Part shown: piece after piece, positions 48,734-59,900 of the stretch
Numbering within the stretch: position 1 is the first letter of the stretch
Layout of the letters: the number at the start of each line of letters is the position of its first letter
NCBI GenBank assembly: GCA_943788645.1
Contig: CALSRC010000017.1
Coordinates: 1-64,000, forward strand
DNA from: UA16 sp002292325
GTDB lineage: Bacteria; Bacteroidota; Bacteroidia; Flavobacteriales_D; Sanyastnellaceae
Length of the DNA: 64,000 bases
Direction of reading: 5' to 3'
Made by a program: the position numbers and the translations under genes
The notes under the pieces: generated by a model
What the model was told of the DNA's origin: nothing
What the model saw: the letters and a program-made list of their open reading frames with translations, nothing else
The model's database searches: none

Positions 48734-49643
48734 AACGACCACACACTCCTCGGACTTTTGGGCGTATCTGCGGATTATTAGACCGTGGAATGTCCTCATG
48801 GTTGCCATAGCTATGGTACTCGTTTTCCAATCCTTGATTGTACCCGCTTTGCCCCGTGCCGCAGAATCTTTTGAAGCATTCAATTTCGTATTGAGCGTGG
48901 GAGTCATGTGCCTGCTCGCAGCGGGAGGCAATGCCATCAATGATTACTTCGATGTAGCGGAGGACTCGGTCAACAAACCCGATCGACTGATTGTGGGGCG
49001 GTTAATTTCTCGCAGGAAAACCATGGCCTTTCACTATGCTCTGAGTGGACTGGCATCACTCCTGAGCGTCTGGCTATCATTTCGCCTCTCTTCGCCCATC
49101 CCACTCGTCTGGTGCGCAGTCATCGGGACCCTTCTCTCAGGTTATTCACCGTGGTTTAAAAGGCGGTTTTTGCGTGGAAACCTCATCATTGCCCTAACCG
49201 TCGGTCAATTGCCCTTGTGGACTTTGATTGGAGTACTTCCATTGGAAGACTGGCCATCCGTTTTGGGCACGTTAAATGGCTCCGGCTTGCTGGCTTATGC
49301 AGCATTAAGTGCTTACCTCACCTTTCTAAGGGAGGTTACCAAGGATTTACAAGACATCAAAGGAGACCGCGAGACAGGGTATGATACGCTCGCTGTTCGC
49401 TGGGGAGAGCGTCGCACCATATTCTTACTTCAAATCTTGCATTGGATGGGCTGGGCATTGCTTGGAATTGCAAGCTGGGGAGCCTTCTATTGGTTTAATG
49501 CAACGTGGACACTGCTCCTCTTCCTCGTCCCCTTCATGGGGGCTCATCTCCAATTGAGTCGCAGGCTGATTCATTCAGTATCAGCTTGGCAAAAACTCAC
49601 ATTAGCAGGTGGACTTGGTTTCTTGGCTGATCTCCTTTTTTGA
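48711..49643 (+). CDS. UbiA-family prenyltransferase (geranylgeranylglycerol-phosphate geranylgeranyltransferase-like)
   Basis: 310 residues with eight or nine membrane helices. The two Asp-rich prenyl-diphosphate motifs are NAINDYFDVAEDSVNKPDR (NDxxDxxxDxxNKPxR) and KDLQDIKGDRETGYDTLAVR. The NKPDR form matches the archaeal-type digeranylgeranylglyceryl-phosphate synthase subgroup that is also annotated in many Bacteroidota. Which lipid it makes is unknown. Start choice: ATG at 48711 or 48720, both overlapping the end of the asparaginase gene by 14-23 bp. It probably belongs to the MMPL operon. Confidence 0.85.
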   Translation: MRAMVDAKTTTHSSDFWAYLRIIRPWNVLMVAIAMVLVFQSLIVPALPRAAESFEAFNFVLSVGVMCLLAAGGNAINDYFDVAEDSVNKPDRLIVGRLISRRKTMAFHYALSGLASLLSVWLSFRLSSPIPLVWCAVIGTLLSGYSPWFKRRFLRGNLIIALTVGQLPLWTLIGVLPLEDWPSVLGTLNGSGLLAYAALSAYLTFLREVTKDLQDIKGDRETGYDTLAVRWGERRTIFLLQILHWMGWALLGIASWGAFYWFNATWTLLLFLVPFMGAHLQLSRRLIHSVSAWQKLTLAGGLGFLADLLF

Positions 49644-49682
49644 AGATCGCTCCGGTCCGTTGTGACTTGGACTCTTTTGGAT

Positions 49683-50888
49683 TTACTGCCTGGTCCTCAG
49701 CACTTTTTGACCATCCGATCCAATGATGAGTTGAAATCCGTGGAATGATCCAAGTGTTCTTCTGCCTGCAACATCGACTGGGGATTCGAAGGGCCTTCGC
49801 TCCTCTTGGATTTCCATCACCTGATTTAAATTTCTGACATCTGCACAAAGAACACCTGGGCTTACTCCGCATTCAAATTGACCTTGGAATGTTCCTTCCG
49901 TGTCTCTGATTTCAATGTAACCGAATGTGCTGTAATCCGTCACTGAACCATACCAATCACCGGACACTGGATCCACGACAACTCCGTAATACGCTGGCGA
50001 ATCTTCTAGCCAAGGGGTCGATATAGCTGGGGAAGAAACATGGGAAGCGCGCACCTGACCTTCTCCTGTAATTTGATATTTCAAGGTTGAACCATCCATT
50101 GTAGCCGCCAGACATCCAGCATTTGCTTCAGAAACCAGTACAGTCTCCACAACGTCTAACTGAGGGTTTAACACACTCAAAGAAGTCGAACCGTAATCCC
50201 GGTTATTTACACTCATGATTTGACCGTCGGTCGCAAATAAGTGATTGGGGTTTTTTCCTTCTTCACCTAAATCCCATTCGACATAGGTTTCCGTATTCAG
50301 ATCAAACCGACCTATTCGACCTACTTCGTTGCCCCAATCGAACGCGTTGTTGATTCCAATGAACAACTGATCCTCGATGAGTGCGATGCCCTCTGTTGCA
50401 TATTCTGGTCCTGCATTCGACGACAGCGCGCCCTCAAGCAACAGGGTCTCGGCATTGTACCATTGGAGATAAGCGTCCAATGGCAGGTTCAGCCCTCCTT
50501 CATCAACGTCCCCGCGGGTCACGTAAATCCGACCTTCAGCATGCACCATTTGCCGTATACCTACCACTTGCACGGAAGTTAGAAGTTCATAGGAGTTCGC
50601 ATCAAACATCAACAATTGGCCGTCTGCAGCAATGTATAGTCTTTCGTCGAGGATTAACGCATCGGATACAAAGCCTGCTCCTTCCAATGTATCCAGCACA
50701 GAATAGGTTTGCAAACCAGGATCGTACACTCCAAGTGTTGCCGGTTCGATCATTTCACCAGTCTGCCAATTGGACCACCCCTCATTCAGTACGAAGACTT
50801 GGTGAAGATAGGCCTGTGCCATTCCATTTCCTGCGAACAAAACAATGGATAACGTAGCAACTACAAATCGAATCGTTGTCAAAAGCAT
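49683..50888 (-). CDS. Exported beta-propeller protein with a possible T9SS-type C terminus
   Basis: 401 residues. Signal peptide to about residue 25 (ends NGMAQ). Blades of a YncE/DUF5074-like propeller follow (ATLGVYDPGLQTYSVLDTL, QLLMFDANSYELLTSVQVVG, IGRFDLNTETYVEWDLGEEG). The last ~30 residues, VDVAGRRTLGSFHGFQLIIG then SDGQKVLRTRQ, look like the end of a type A T9SS sorting domain (DxxGR ... G ... DG ... K), but the domain is shorter than usual. If real, the protein is secreted or attached by the type IX system. Function unknown. It lies downstream of the giant repeat gene, separated by a terminator. Confidence 0.75.
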   Translation of the reverse strand: MLLTTIRFVVATLSIVLFAGNGMAQAYLHQVFVLNEGWSNWQTGEMIEPATLGVYDPGLQTYSVLDTLEGAGFVSDALILDERLYIAADGQLLMFDANSYELLTSVQVVGIRQMVHAEGRIYVTRGDVDEGGLNLPLDAYLQWYNAETLLLEGALSSNAGPEYATEGIALIEDQLFIGINNAFDWGNEVGRIGRFDLNTETYVEWDLGEEGKNPNHLFATDGQIMSVNNRDYGSTSLSVLNPQLDVVETVLVSEANAGCLAATMDGSTLKYQITGEGQVRASHVSSPAISTPWLEDSPAYYGVVVDPVSGDWYGSVTDYSTFGYIEIRDTEGTFQGQFECGVSPGVLCADVRNLNQVMEIQEERRPFESPVDVAGRRTLGSFHGFQLIIGSDGQKVLRTRQ

Positions 50889-50905
50889 GCTTCTTATTTA
50901 TGAGG

Positions 50906-50913
50906 CTAAATTA
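50906..50913 (-). promoter_or_regulatory. Possible -7 element of the propeller gene
   Basis: TAATTTAG on the minus strand has one mismatch to TAnnTTTG, 17 nt before the ATG. Weak. Confidence 0.25.
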
Positions 50914-50943
50914 CCTCGAGGCATTTCTATCACCAAACAAAAT

Positions 50944-50971
50944 GGGCCGCCCTTCGTGAGAAAGGCGGCCC
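50944..50971 (-). terminator. Terminator of the giant repeat gene
   Basis: GGGCCGCC with GGCGGCCC, 8 bp, plus TT/AA beyond one mismatch and a 6-nt loop. On the minus strand a T-rich ATTTTGTTT follows. It lies 23 bp after the stop codon at 50994. Confidence 0.88.
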
Positions 50972-50993
50972 GCATTTGTCATTCTATGATCAA

Positions 50994-53900
50994 TCAGTAC
51001 GTCATGCCCCAAGAGAGCAAGAAGTCAAGCAAATCTTGTGCTTGGACTTGTCCATCGCCGTTGAAGTCAGGACATATGTCATAGGTGCAAGTGTCATCTT
51101 CTAGGTTCGCTACAGGATTGTAGTTAAACGCATCAGAGTCCGTACAACCGGTCCAGACACAATCACCACTTTCTGTAGTCGCCTCAGGATCGTAGTTGCT
51201 GGCCATCGGATACATACAACCCAATTCTGCACATACATCTACGGGTTCAGCAGCACCACAGTAATCGATTGGGGTGTACAAGTCCTCCAATGGAGTCGCG
51301 ACTACATTACAAGCTGCTTGCACCCAGTCGACTCCTCCCCACTCAGGTCCAGTTTGGCCATAAGCTAACAGGAAGTCAAGTAGATCTTGGTTTTGAACAA
51401 CCCCGTCGCCATTGAAATCCGCAATCGGAGATAGGTTGCAATCGCCATCGCTTGCATTCGCGTAAGCGTTGAAGTTGAAGGCATTCTCGTCCATGCAACC
51501 CTCGAATTCACACGAGCCATTGTCATCAGTAGCTCCCGCGTCGTAGTTACTGGCTTGTAAGTACATACAACCTGCAATCTCAAACGCATCGCATACGCCG
51601 TCACCATCAGAATCTACCAAGCAGTTGCCATCGCAATCGTACCCTTCTTCTGCATATTCGCATGACTCATCCGCATCAGTCGCATCAGCATCGTAGTTGC
51701 AAGCTTCAGCATCCACGCAACCGGCTACCTCGAACTGATCGCATACGCCGTCGCCGTCCGCATCAGCGAGGCAGTTGCCATTGCAGTCATAGCCGTCTTC
51801 AGCGTACTCACATGATTCGTCTGCATCCGTTGCGTCTGCGTCGTAGTTGCACGCTACAGCGTCCACACAACCGGCTACTTCGAACTGATCGCATACGCCA
51901 TCGCCGTCCGTATCCACGAGGCAGTTGCCATCGCAGTCATAGCCGTCTTCAGCGTACTCACATGATTCGTCTGCATCTGTCGCGTCTGCATCGTAGTTGC
52001 AAGCTTCAGCATCCATGCAACCGGCTACTTCGAACTGGTCGCATACGCCGTCGCCGTCCGTATCAACCAAGCAGTTGCCATCGCAATCGTATCCTTCGGC
52101 AGCGTACTCGCACGACTCGTCCGCATCGGTCGCATCAGCATCGTAGTTGCAAGCTTCAGCATCCACGCAACCGGCTACTTCGAACTGGTCGCATACGCCG
52201 TCACCGTCTGTATCAACGAGGCAGTTACCAGCGCAATCGTATCCTTCTGCAGCGTACTCGCACGACTCGTCTGCATCCGTTGCGTCTGCATCGTAATTAC
52301 AGGCCGTCGCATCCATGCAACCGGCTACCTCAAATTGATCGCATACGCCGTCGCCGTCCGTATCAACCAGGCAGTTGCCATCGCAGTCGTACCCTTCGGA
52401 AGCATACTCGCACGACTCGTCTGCATCGGTCGCATCTGCATCGTAGTTACAAGCCGTCGCATCCATGCAACCGGCTACTTCGAATTGATCGCATACGCCG
52501 TCACCGTCCGTATCAACCAGGCAGTTACCATCGCAATCATATCCTTCGGCAGCATATTCACATGACTCGTCTGCATCCGTCGCATCTGCGTCGAAGTTGC
52601 AAGCCATGGTGTCCTGACAACCGGCGATTTCAAATCCATCGCATACGCCGTCGCCGTCCGTATCAACCAGGCAGTTGCCATCGCAATCATACCCTTCGGC
52701 AGCGTACTCACATGACTCGTCTGCATCGGTCGCATCAGGATCGTAGTTACAAGCCGTCGCGTCCATGCAACCCGCTAGCTCAAACTGATCGCATACGCCG
52801 TCGCCGTCCGCATCAGCCAAGCAGTTGCCATCGCAATCGTACCCTTCGGTGGCGTACTCACATGATTCGTCTGCATCTGTCGCATCAACATCGTAGTTGC
52901 AAGCCGTTGCATCCATGCAGCCGGCTTCCTCGAACTGATCACATACGCCGTCGCCATCCGTATCAACTAAGCAGTTGCCATCGCAATCAAACCCTTCGGC
53001 CGCATAGCTGCACGAAGCGTCATCAATTGTAGCTCCAGCATCGTAGTTGCAAGCCGTCGCATCCATACATCCCGGATACAGGCAAGAGTCGTTTTCATAC
53101 TGAGCACCTTCATCGTAGTTGGATGCTTCAGGATCGGTACAGCCACAGGCATTGCCAGCCCCGTTGGCTGATTCACCTTCGGCATTGAACGTTCCCGCAC
53201 CATCATAATTGAATGACTTGAAGATTTCCGCTGCTCCGTCTCCGTTCGGGAAGACTTGAGCGTTCAGCATTCCGGAGATCTCTCCTGCCGTAGTCAATTG
53301 CATGATCAAAACACGCTGGTTGTCAGCATCGGCCACACCGTTTGTCGCTCCATTGACGACATACCATGCACCTCCATACCAATCATCCATGGCAACGTCT
53401 TGTCCGCTCATCTCTGACAATGCAGAGAATGCGCCGGTCCAGGGTTGAATTGAACTCTCAACCGTGGCTGCCGCCACTTGACCCATCGTCGCATAGCTTT
53501 CTGTACCGATGGTTACCCAACTATCAAACTCCAATGATGGGAACGTACCGAAGAAGAACGGATTAATTCCTTCCGCTGTCGATCCGGCCGCGAAGGTATC
53601 ATTGTAGAATCCCGTTGTCGTCGTGATACTCAAAGGACTCTGTAGGCTGCCATAAATGGCACTCAAGAAATCCGTTGAAGCCTCCATACCAATGTAGAAT
53701 CGATAAGTGGTCATGCCTTCAATGCCGTTGACAGCATACTCTTCGACTTGAAGCGTGTATCCACTGATTGGATCTCCACAAGAACAGTAATCACATGAAC
53801 CATCTTCTTCTGTATTCGCCTCGTCATAGTTACATGCTGCAGCGTCCGTACATCCATCGATTTCGAATTCGTCACATACCCCGTCGCCGTCTGCATCATT

Positions 53901-56900
53901 GATGCAAACACCATCGCAACCGTAGCCTTCGACTTGGTAAATGCAGTCGATTTCATCTGTCGTGTCTGGATTGTAATTGCAGGCTACTGCATCCAAGCAT
54001 CCTTCAACTTCAAATTCATCACACACACCATCGCCGTCAGCATCATTCAAGCAGTTGCCATCGCAATCGTAGCCCGCTTCCGCAAACACACATGAGATGA
54101 GGTCTGTCACAATAGCTGGATCTACATAGTTGCATGCGTTTGGATTGATGCAACCTGCAACTTCATTTTCGTCGCAGACGTAATCACCGTCGGCATCGTT
54201 CAAGCAGTTGCCATCGCAATCGTACAGTTCTTCTGCGTATGTGCAGCTTCCATCCTCATCGGTTGCAGCTTCATTGAAGTTGCACGCAGATTCATCCTGG
54301 CAGCCTCCGATCTCAAATTGATCGCATACGCCGTCGCCATCCGCATCAGCCAAGCAGTTGCCATCACAATCGTATCCATCGACTGCATATTCACAAGAAT
54401 TGTCTGCATCTGTTGCAGTTGCATCATAATTGCAAGCCATCTCATCTTGACAACCGGCCAACTCGAATTGGTCACAGACTCCATCACCGTCGGTGTCCTC
54501 TAAGCATACGCCGTCGCAATCGTATCCTTCAGCAGCATACTCACAAGAACCATCGTCCGTATTGGCATCTGCGTCATAGTTGCATGCCATGTCATCTAAA
54601 CAACCGAGGATTGGCATGATGCATGATCCTTCTAACAAGAAGTTGGCTTCTGGATCGAAGTTCAATGCAGTTGGATCATTGCAACCGCAAATGGCATCCA
54701 AGAACGTGATATCAACACGATCATCGTTCTCATAGTTTCCATTCGGGAATACCTGAGCTCGGAACGAGCCAGAGATTTGGCCATCGGTGGTCAACTGAGC
54801 AATCAGAATGCGCGCATCGGCTCCCACCACTGCGTTGTTCGCATCTGGCACTACGTACCATCCACCACCTAGCAAATCATCCACGATGACCGGGCCTCCT
54901 GCCTCAAAGTCAGCAGACCAAGGACCAGGAATAATTCCTGCATTCACATCGCCGAGTTCCGTTGCTGGACCGTCAAGGCCGATCGTTACATAAGAATCAT
55001 ACGCCAATTCTGGAGAAACAGCGATCATCTCCGCTGACAGGTTATCCGGCGTTACATCACCGCCTGGGTGCTGATAGAACGTCGTGCTGCTTGTCAAGTC
55101 CAAAGCGAATTCTTGATCACCAACAATGGCAGTCAATACATCCGTTGATTGCGGGGTGGTCAAATAAACACGGTACGTAGTCAAACCGGCCAATTCACCA
55201 TCCATATGCGCCATCACCGGCTCAACAATCACACCGTATCCATCAATTGAAGCCGTGTTGCCTAAGCAAGAGCAGTAATCACACTCCCCTTCAATCGTAG
55301 CTGTTGGCAAGTAGTCACAAGCTGTTTCATCCATGCAACCAATCAAATCGTCTGCATCGCAAATGCCATTCTCGTTCAGATCGTTGTCAACAACGGTTCC
55401 TGTACCGTCTGTTTCACCCGAGCAAGAATCACATGCTTCAACAGGATAGGTGCAACCTTCAGAATCATCTGTTGCTGCTGCATCGTAGTTACAAGCTGCT
55501 GCATCTGTACATCCAACCACTTCGAATGCATCACAGACTCCATCGCCGTCCGCATCTGCTAAGCAAACGCCGTCGCAATCATAGCCTTCTACAATGTAGA
55601 AACATGAGCCGTCTTCTGTATTCGCTGCATCATCATAATTACAAGCATCGGCATCCGTACAACCGTAGTAGATGCATCCACCATCGTCATACTCAGCGCT
55701 GATGTCATAGTTGTCTGCAGATTCGTCTGTGCAACCACAAGCATTGCCAACGCCACCTTCTGTTTCATTCTCGGCCCCAAATGTGCCCACACCATCGAAG
55801 ATGAACGTCTTGAACGTTTCATTCTCTCCATTGCCTTCTGGGAAGATTTGCGCATTCATGGTACCCGAGATGGATCCAGCCGTGGTGACTTGCATGAACA
55901 AGACACGCTGGTTGTCCGCATCTGGCAATCCATTTGCTGAACCGTTGGTGATGTACCAAGCACCACCATACAAGCCGTCAATGACGAAGTCTTGACCAGC
56001 TGTTGGCGCATTCGCGTCAAAGGAGTCCAGCCAAGGTTGGCCATCGCTTTCAACAGTTCCAATCGCTACCTCAGAACCTTGGGGAGCGCTGTCGATTCCA
56101 ATGGTCACCCAGCTATCGAATTCCATACTTGGGAATACCGCGTAGAAGGCCGTCAAAATTTGATCCGCAGTAGCAGCACCAAATTCGTCGTTGTAGAATC
56201 CAGTAGAGGTACTCAATGCCAATGGCTCGAGTCCTGTACCGTACATCGCACTCAAGAAGTCAGTCGGATTCTCCATATCAATGTAGAATCGATACGTGGT
56301 CATTCCTTCGATTCCGTCAACTGCATGCTCCTCAACAGTCATGGTATAATTCGAAGCAGGGTCACCACACGAGCAGAAGTCACAGCTTCCATCATCCTCG
56401 GTATTCGCTTCGTCGAAGTTACAGGCTGCCGCATCCGTACAACCGTCGATTTCAAATTCATCGCAAACACCATCTCCGTCAGCATCAGCCAAACAGTTAC
56501 CGTCACAGTCATACCCTGATGCTGCAAAGACACAAGACCCATCATTTTCAGTAGCTGAGTCAGCGAAGTTGCACGCATCTGAATTTGTGCAACCCAAGAC
56601 TTCGTCTTGGTTGCAAATGCCATCTCCATCAGAATCCAACAGGCAGTTGCCATCGCAATCGTAGGAAGATGAGATCAAGAATTCACATGATCCATCATCA
56701 TCTGTTGCGTCCACATCATAGTTACACGCGGTAGCATCCGTGCATCCGGCAGCTTCTTCTTCATCGCATACACCGTCACCGTCTGCATCATTGAAGCATA
56801 CGCCATCGCAGTCGACATAGTCTGACGCCTCATAAGTACAAGAACCATCGTCAGTGTTCGCTTCCGAATTGTAATTGCAAGCAGTTGCATCGGTGCAACC

Positions 56901-59900
56901 ACCGCAAAGCTGCTGAACAAAGGAGATGTCCACTCGTTCATCATTGATGTTATCACCTTCTGGGAATATTTGCACCCGGAACTGACCGTGGATGATACCA
57001 TCTGTGGTCAATTGCGCAAAGTACATGCGGCTGTTTTCATCCACGTTGATATTGGCCCCATCAGGAGTCACGTACCAACCGCTTCCCGCAACATCATTGA
57101 TGACAATGTTATTGCCTTCAGCAAATGAAGAAACCCAAGATCCTGGCAGAGCTGTTGGGTTTTGCTCTGGAGCAATCGCCGGTCCTTCCAAATTCAATGT
57201 CACATAGGAATCGTAAGCAAGATCAGGGAATACACCAAGTGCAGCCGCTGTCATCGACTCAGAAGACCAACCTCCGGCCGGATGCTGGTAGAATGAAGTC
57301 GTAGAATTAATTTCCAAGGCCCATTCACCGTTTCCAGTGAACGAAGTCACTTGATCCGTTGCATTCGGAGTTTCGAGGTACAGGCGGTATGTCGTTAATC
57401 CAGCCAAGTCACCCGTCGTGTGAACCATGTGAGATTCGACAAATACTTCATACCCTTCGAAGTTCGCTGCTGTAGACTCACATCCACAGAACGAGCACGA
57501 ACCGTCTTCTTCCGTTGCAGAAGCGTTGTAGTTACACGCCAGATCGTCGGTACATCCATTGACCTCCAAGCTATCGCACGTGCCGTCTCCATCGGTATCT
57601 ACACCGTTGCCTCCGCAAACACCACAGATGTCCAACGTCTGGCACGAGCCATTGGCTGCGTCATCGTAATTGCATGCAGACAAGTCCGAACAAGCATCCA
57701 ACTCATCGCAGATGCCGTCGCCATCCGAATCGCTCAGACAGTTTCCATCGCAATCGTAAAACGCTGCTGGGAATTCACACTGAGACTGGTCGTTGTAGAT
57801 CGCTTCACCATCAAAATTACAAGCCGCTCCATCCAAGCAACCTATGCAGCTTTCGAAGTCGCATGAGCCGTCGCTTACTGTAGCTGCAGGATTGAAATTA
57901 CAAGCTGCAGGTGAAGTGCAACCAGGGACAGGATAAGCACATGTGCCATCGTCATCGGTAGCCGCAGGATCAAAGTTGTTTGCTCCTGCATCTGTGCATC
58001 CATCTACTTCGAATGCATCGCATACTCCGTCTTCGTCGGAATCTGTCAAGCACTCTCCATCGCAGTCGTATTCATCTTCCGCGAATTCACAGGAAGCATA
58101 GTCTGAAATCGTGGCTTCAGGATCGAAGTTACATGCAGCTGCCACCATACATCCAGAGCAAGAAGAGTACTCGCAGCTTCCATCATTTGAAGTCGCTGAT
58201 GAATCATAATTACAAGCTGTTGGAATGATACAACCAGGATAATCACATGACGCGTTATCGATAGTCGCTGTGGGATCATAATTGGCTGCATTCTCATCCG
58301 TGCAACCCAAGCAAGAGCTGTACTCGCAAGAACCATCATTTACTGTCGCTTCTGGATCGAAGTTACATGCTGAAGCATTGGTGCATCCATTCACAGAACA
58401 ACTCGCATAATCGCATGAGCCGTCGTTGTAGATGGCAGCAGGATCGTAGTTACATGCCTCATCATCCGTGCAACCCAAGCAGCTCAAGTAATCGCAAGAA
58501 CCATCATTGGATGTCGCCAGCGGATCGTAGTTACACGCCCAGATGTCGTTACAGCCCGGTACAGGCATGGATACAGGTGTAGGAGAGCCTCCGGTTTCTG
58601 TATCGCAAATGCACATGGTATAAATCAAGTAATCCGCGTTCGGATCAAAGTTGCAGAGGTACGGACTTGGAATGGTGCAACCGCCTACGAGGCACGAACC
58701 GTCATTATCCGTTGCATACTCATTGTAGTTGACTGCATCAGGATCATTACAACCTGGGATTTCAAATTCATTGCATACTCCATCTTCATCATCGTCGTTG
58801 TTGCAATCTCCATTGCAATCCACAAATGGAGATGCAGAGAAAACACACAATGCTGAGACAGGAATCGTTGCTGTTTCATCGAAGTTGCAAGCGGCACTGT
58901 TCATGCATCCAATGCAACTTTCCATATCACACGAACCATCATTTTGAGTCGCGAAGGGATCGTAGTTACATGCAGAAGAAACCGTGCAGCCGAAGCAGCT
59001 GTAATCGCAAGACTCCGAATCGGAATCGGTTACCTCTTCGTCATAGTTGCAGGCTGAAGAATCATCGCATCCAGCAACTTCGAATTCATCGCATATTCCA
59101 TCGCTGTCCGCATCGTTTAAGCAGTTGCCGCCGCAATCGTAACCGGCCTCGGGGAAGTCGCAAAATGCATTCACCGAATACACGACTGATTCATCGTAGT
59201 TGCATGCATCGAGGTTTCCGCAGCCTACGCAAGAATCGTAGTCACATGAGCCATCGTTTGTGTTTGCAGTCACATCGTAGTTGCAAGCAGCTGATACCGT
59301 GCAACCCAAATAGATGCATGATCCATCATCGTCTGTGGCCACCGACAAATAATTGTCCGCTTCAGCGTCCATGCAACCCGGAATCTCGAGCTCATTGCAT
59401 ATGCCATCTCCGTCGATATCATTGATGCACTCTCCGTCACAATCCAAGTAAGGCATGGTGGGGTAAGTGCACGAGTTATCATTCAGTGTAGCCGTGGCAT
59501 CGTAGTTACATGCCTCAGCGTCTGTGCATCCAGCGCATGATTCAAATTCACACATTGAAAGATCCAAATAGCCTGCCTCATCGTCATAATTACACGCCTC
59601 TTCGAGGGTACAACCTGCCGTCAAGCAACTTCCGTCATCTTCTGTCGCATCGGAATCGAATCCTGGGTTGGTCGGGTCTGTGCAGCCCTCAATTTCAAAT
59701 TCATCACATGTGCCATCACCATCCGCATCGGTTAAGCAATTGCCATCGCAATCGTAACCGGCATCCGGATATTCGCATGAGCCATTGTCCTGGGTGTTAT
59801 CCGCCTCATAATTACACGCCGCATCATCCGTACATCCTACGCATGAGGTGAAATCGCATGAAGCAAAATCCAATACATCCCAACTTGGATCATAGTTGCA

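Noticed and set aside
51662..53032. A 456-codon + strand frame rich in His and Arg
   Set aside because: Antisense shadow of the 150-bp repeats in the giant gene; composition is not protein-like and it arises only from repeat periodicity.
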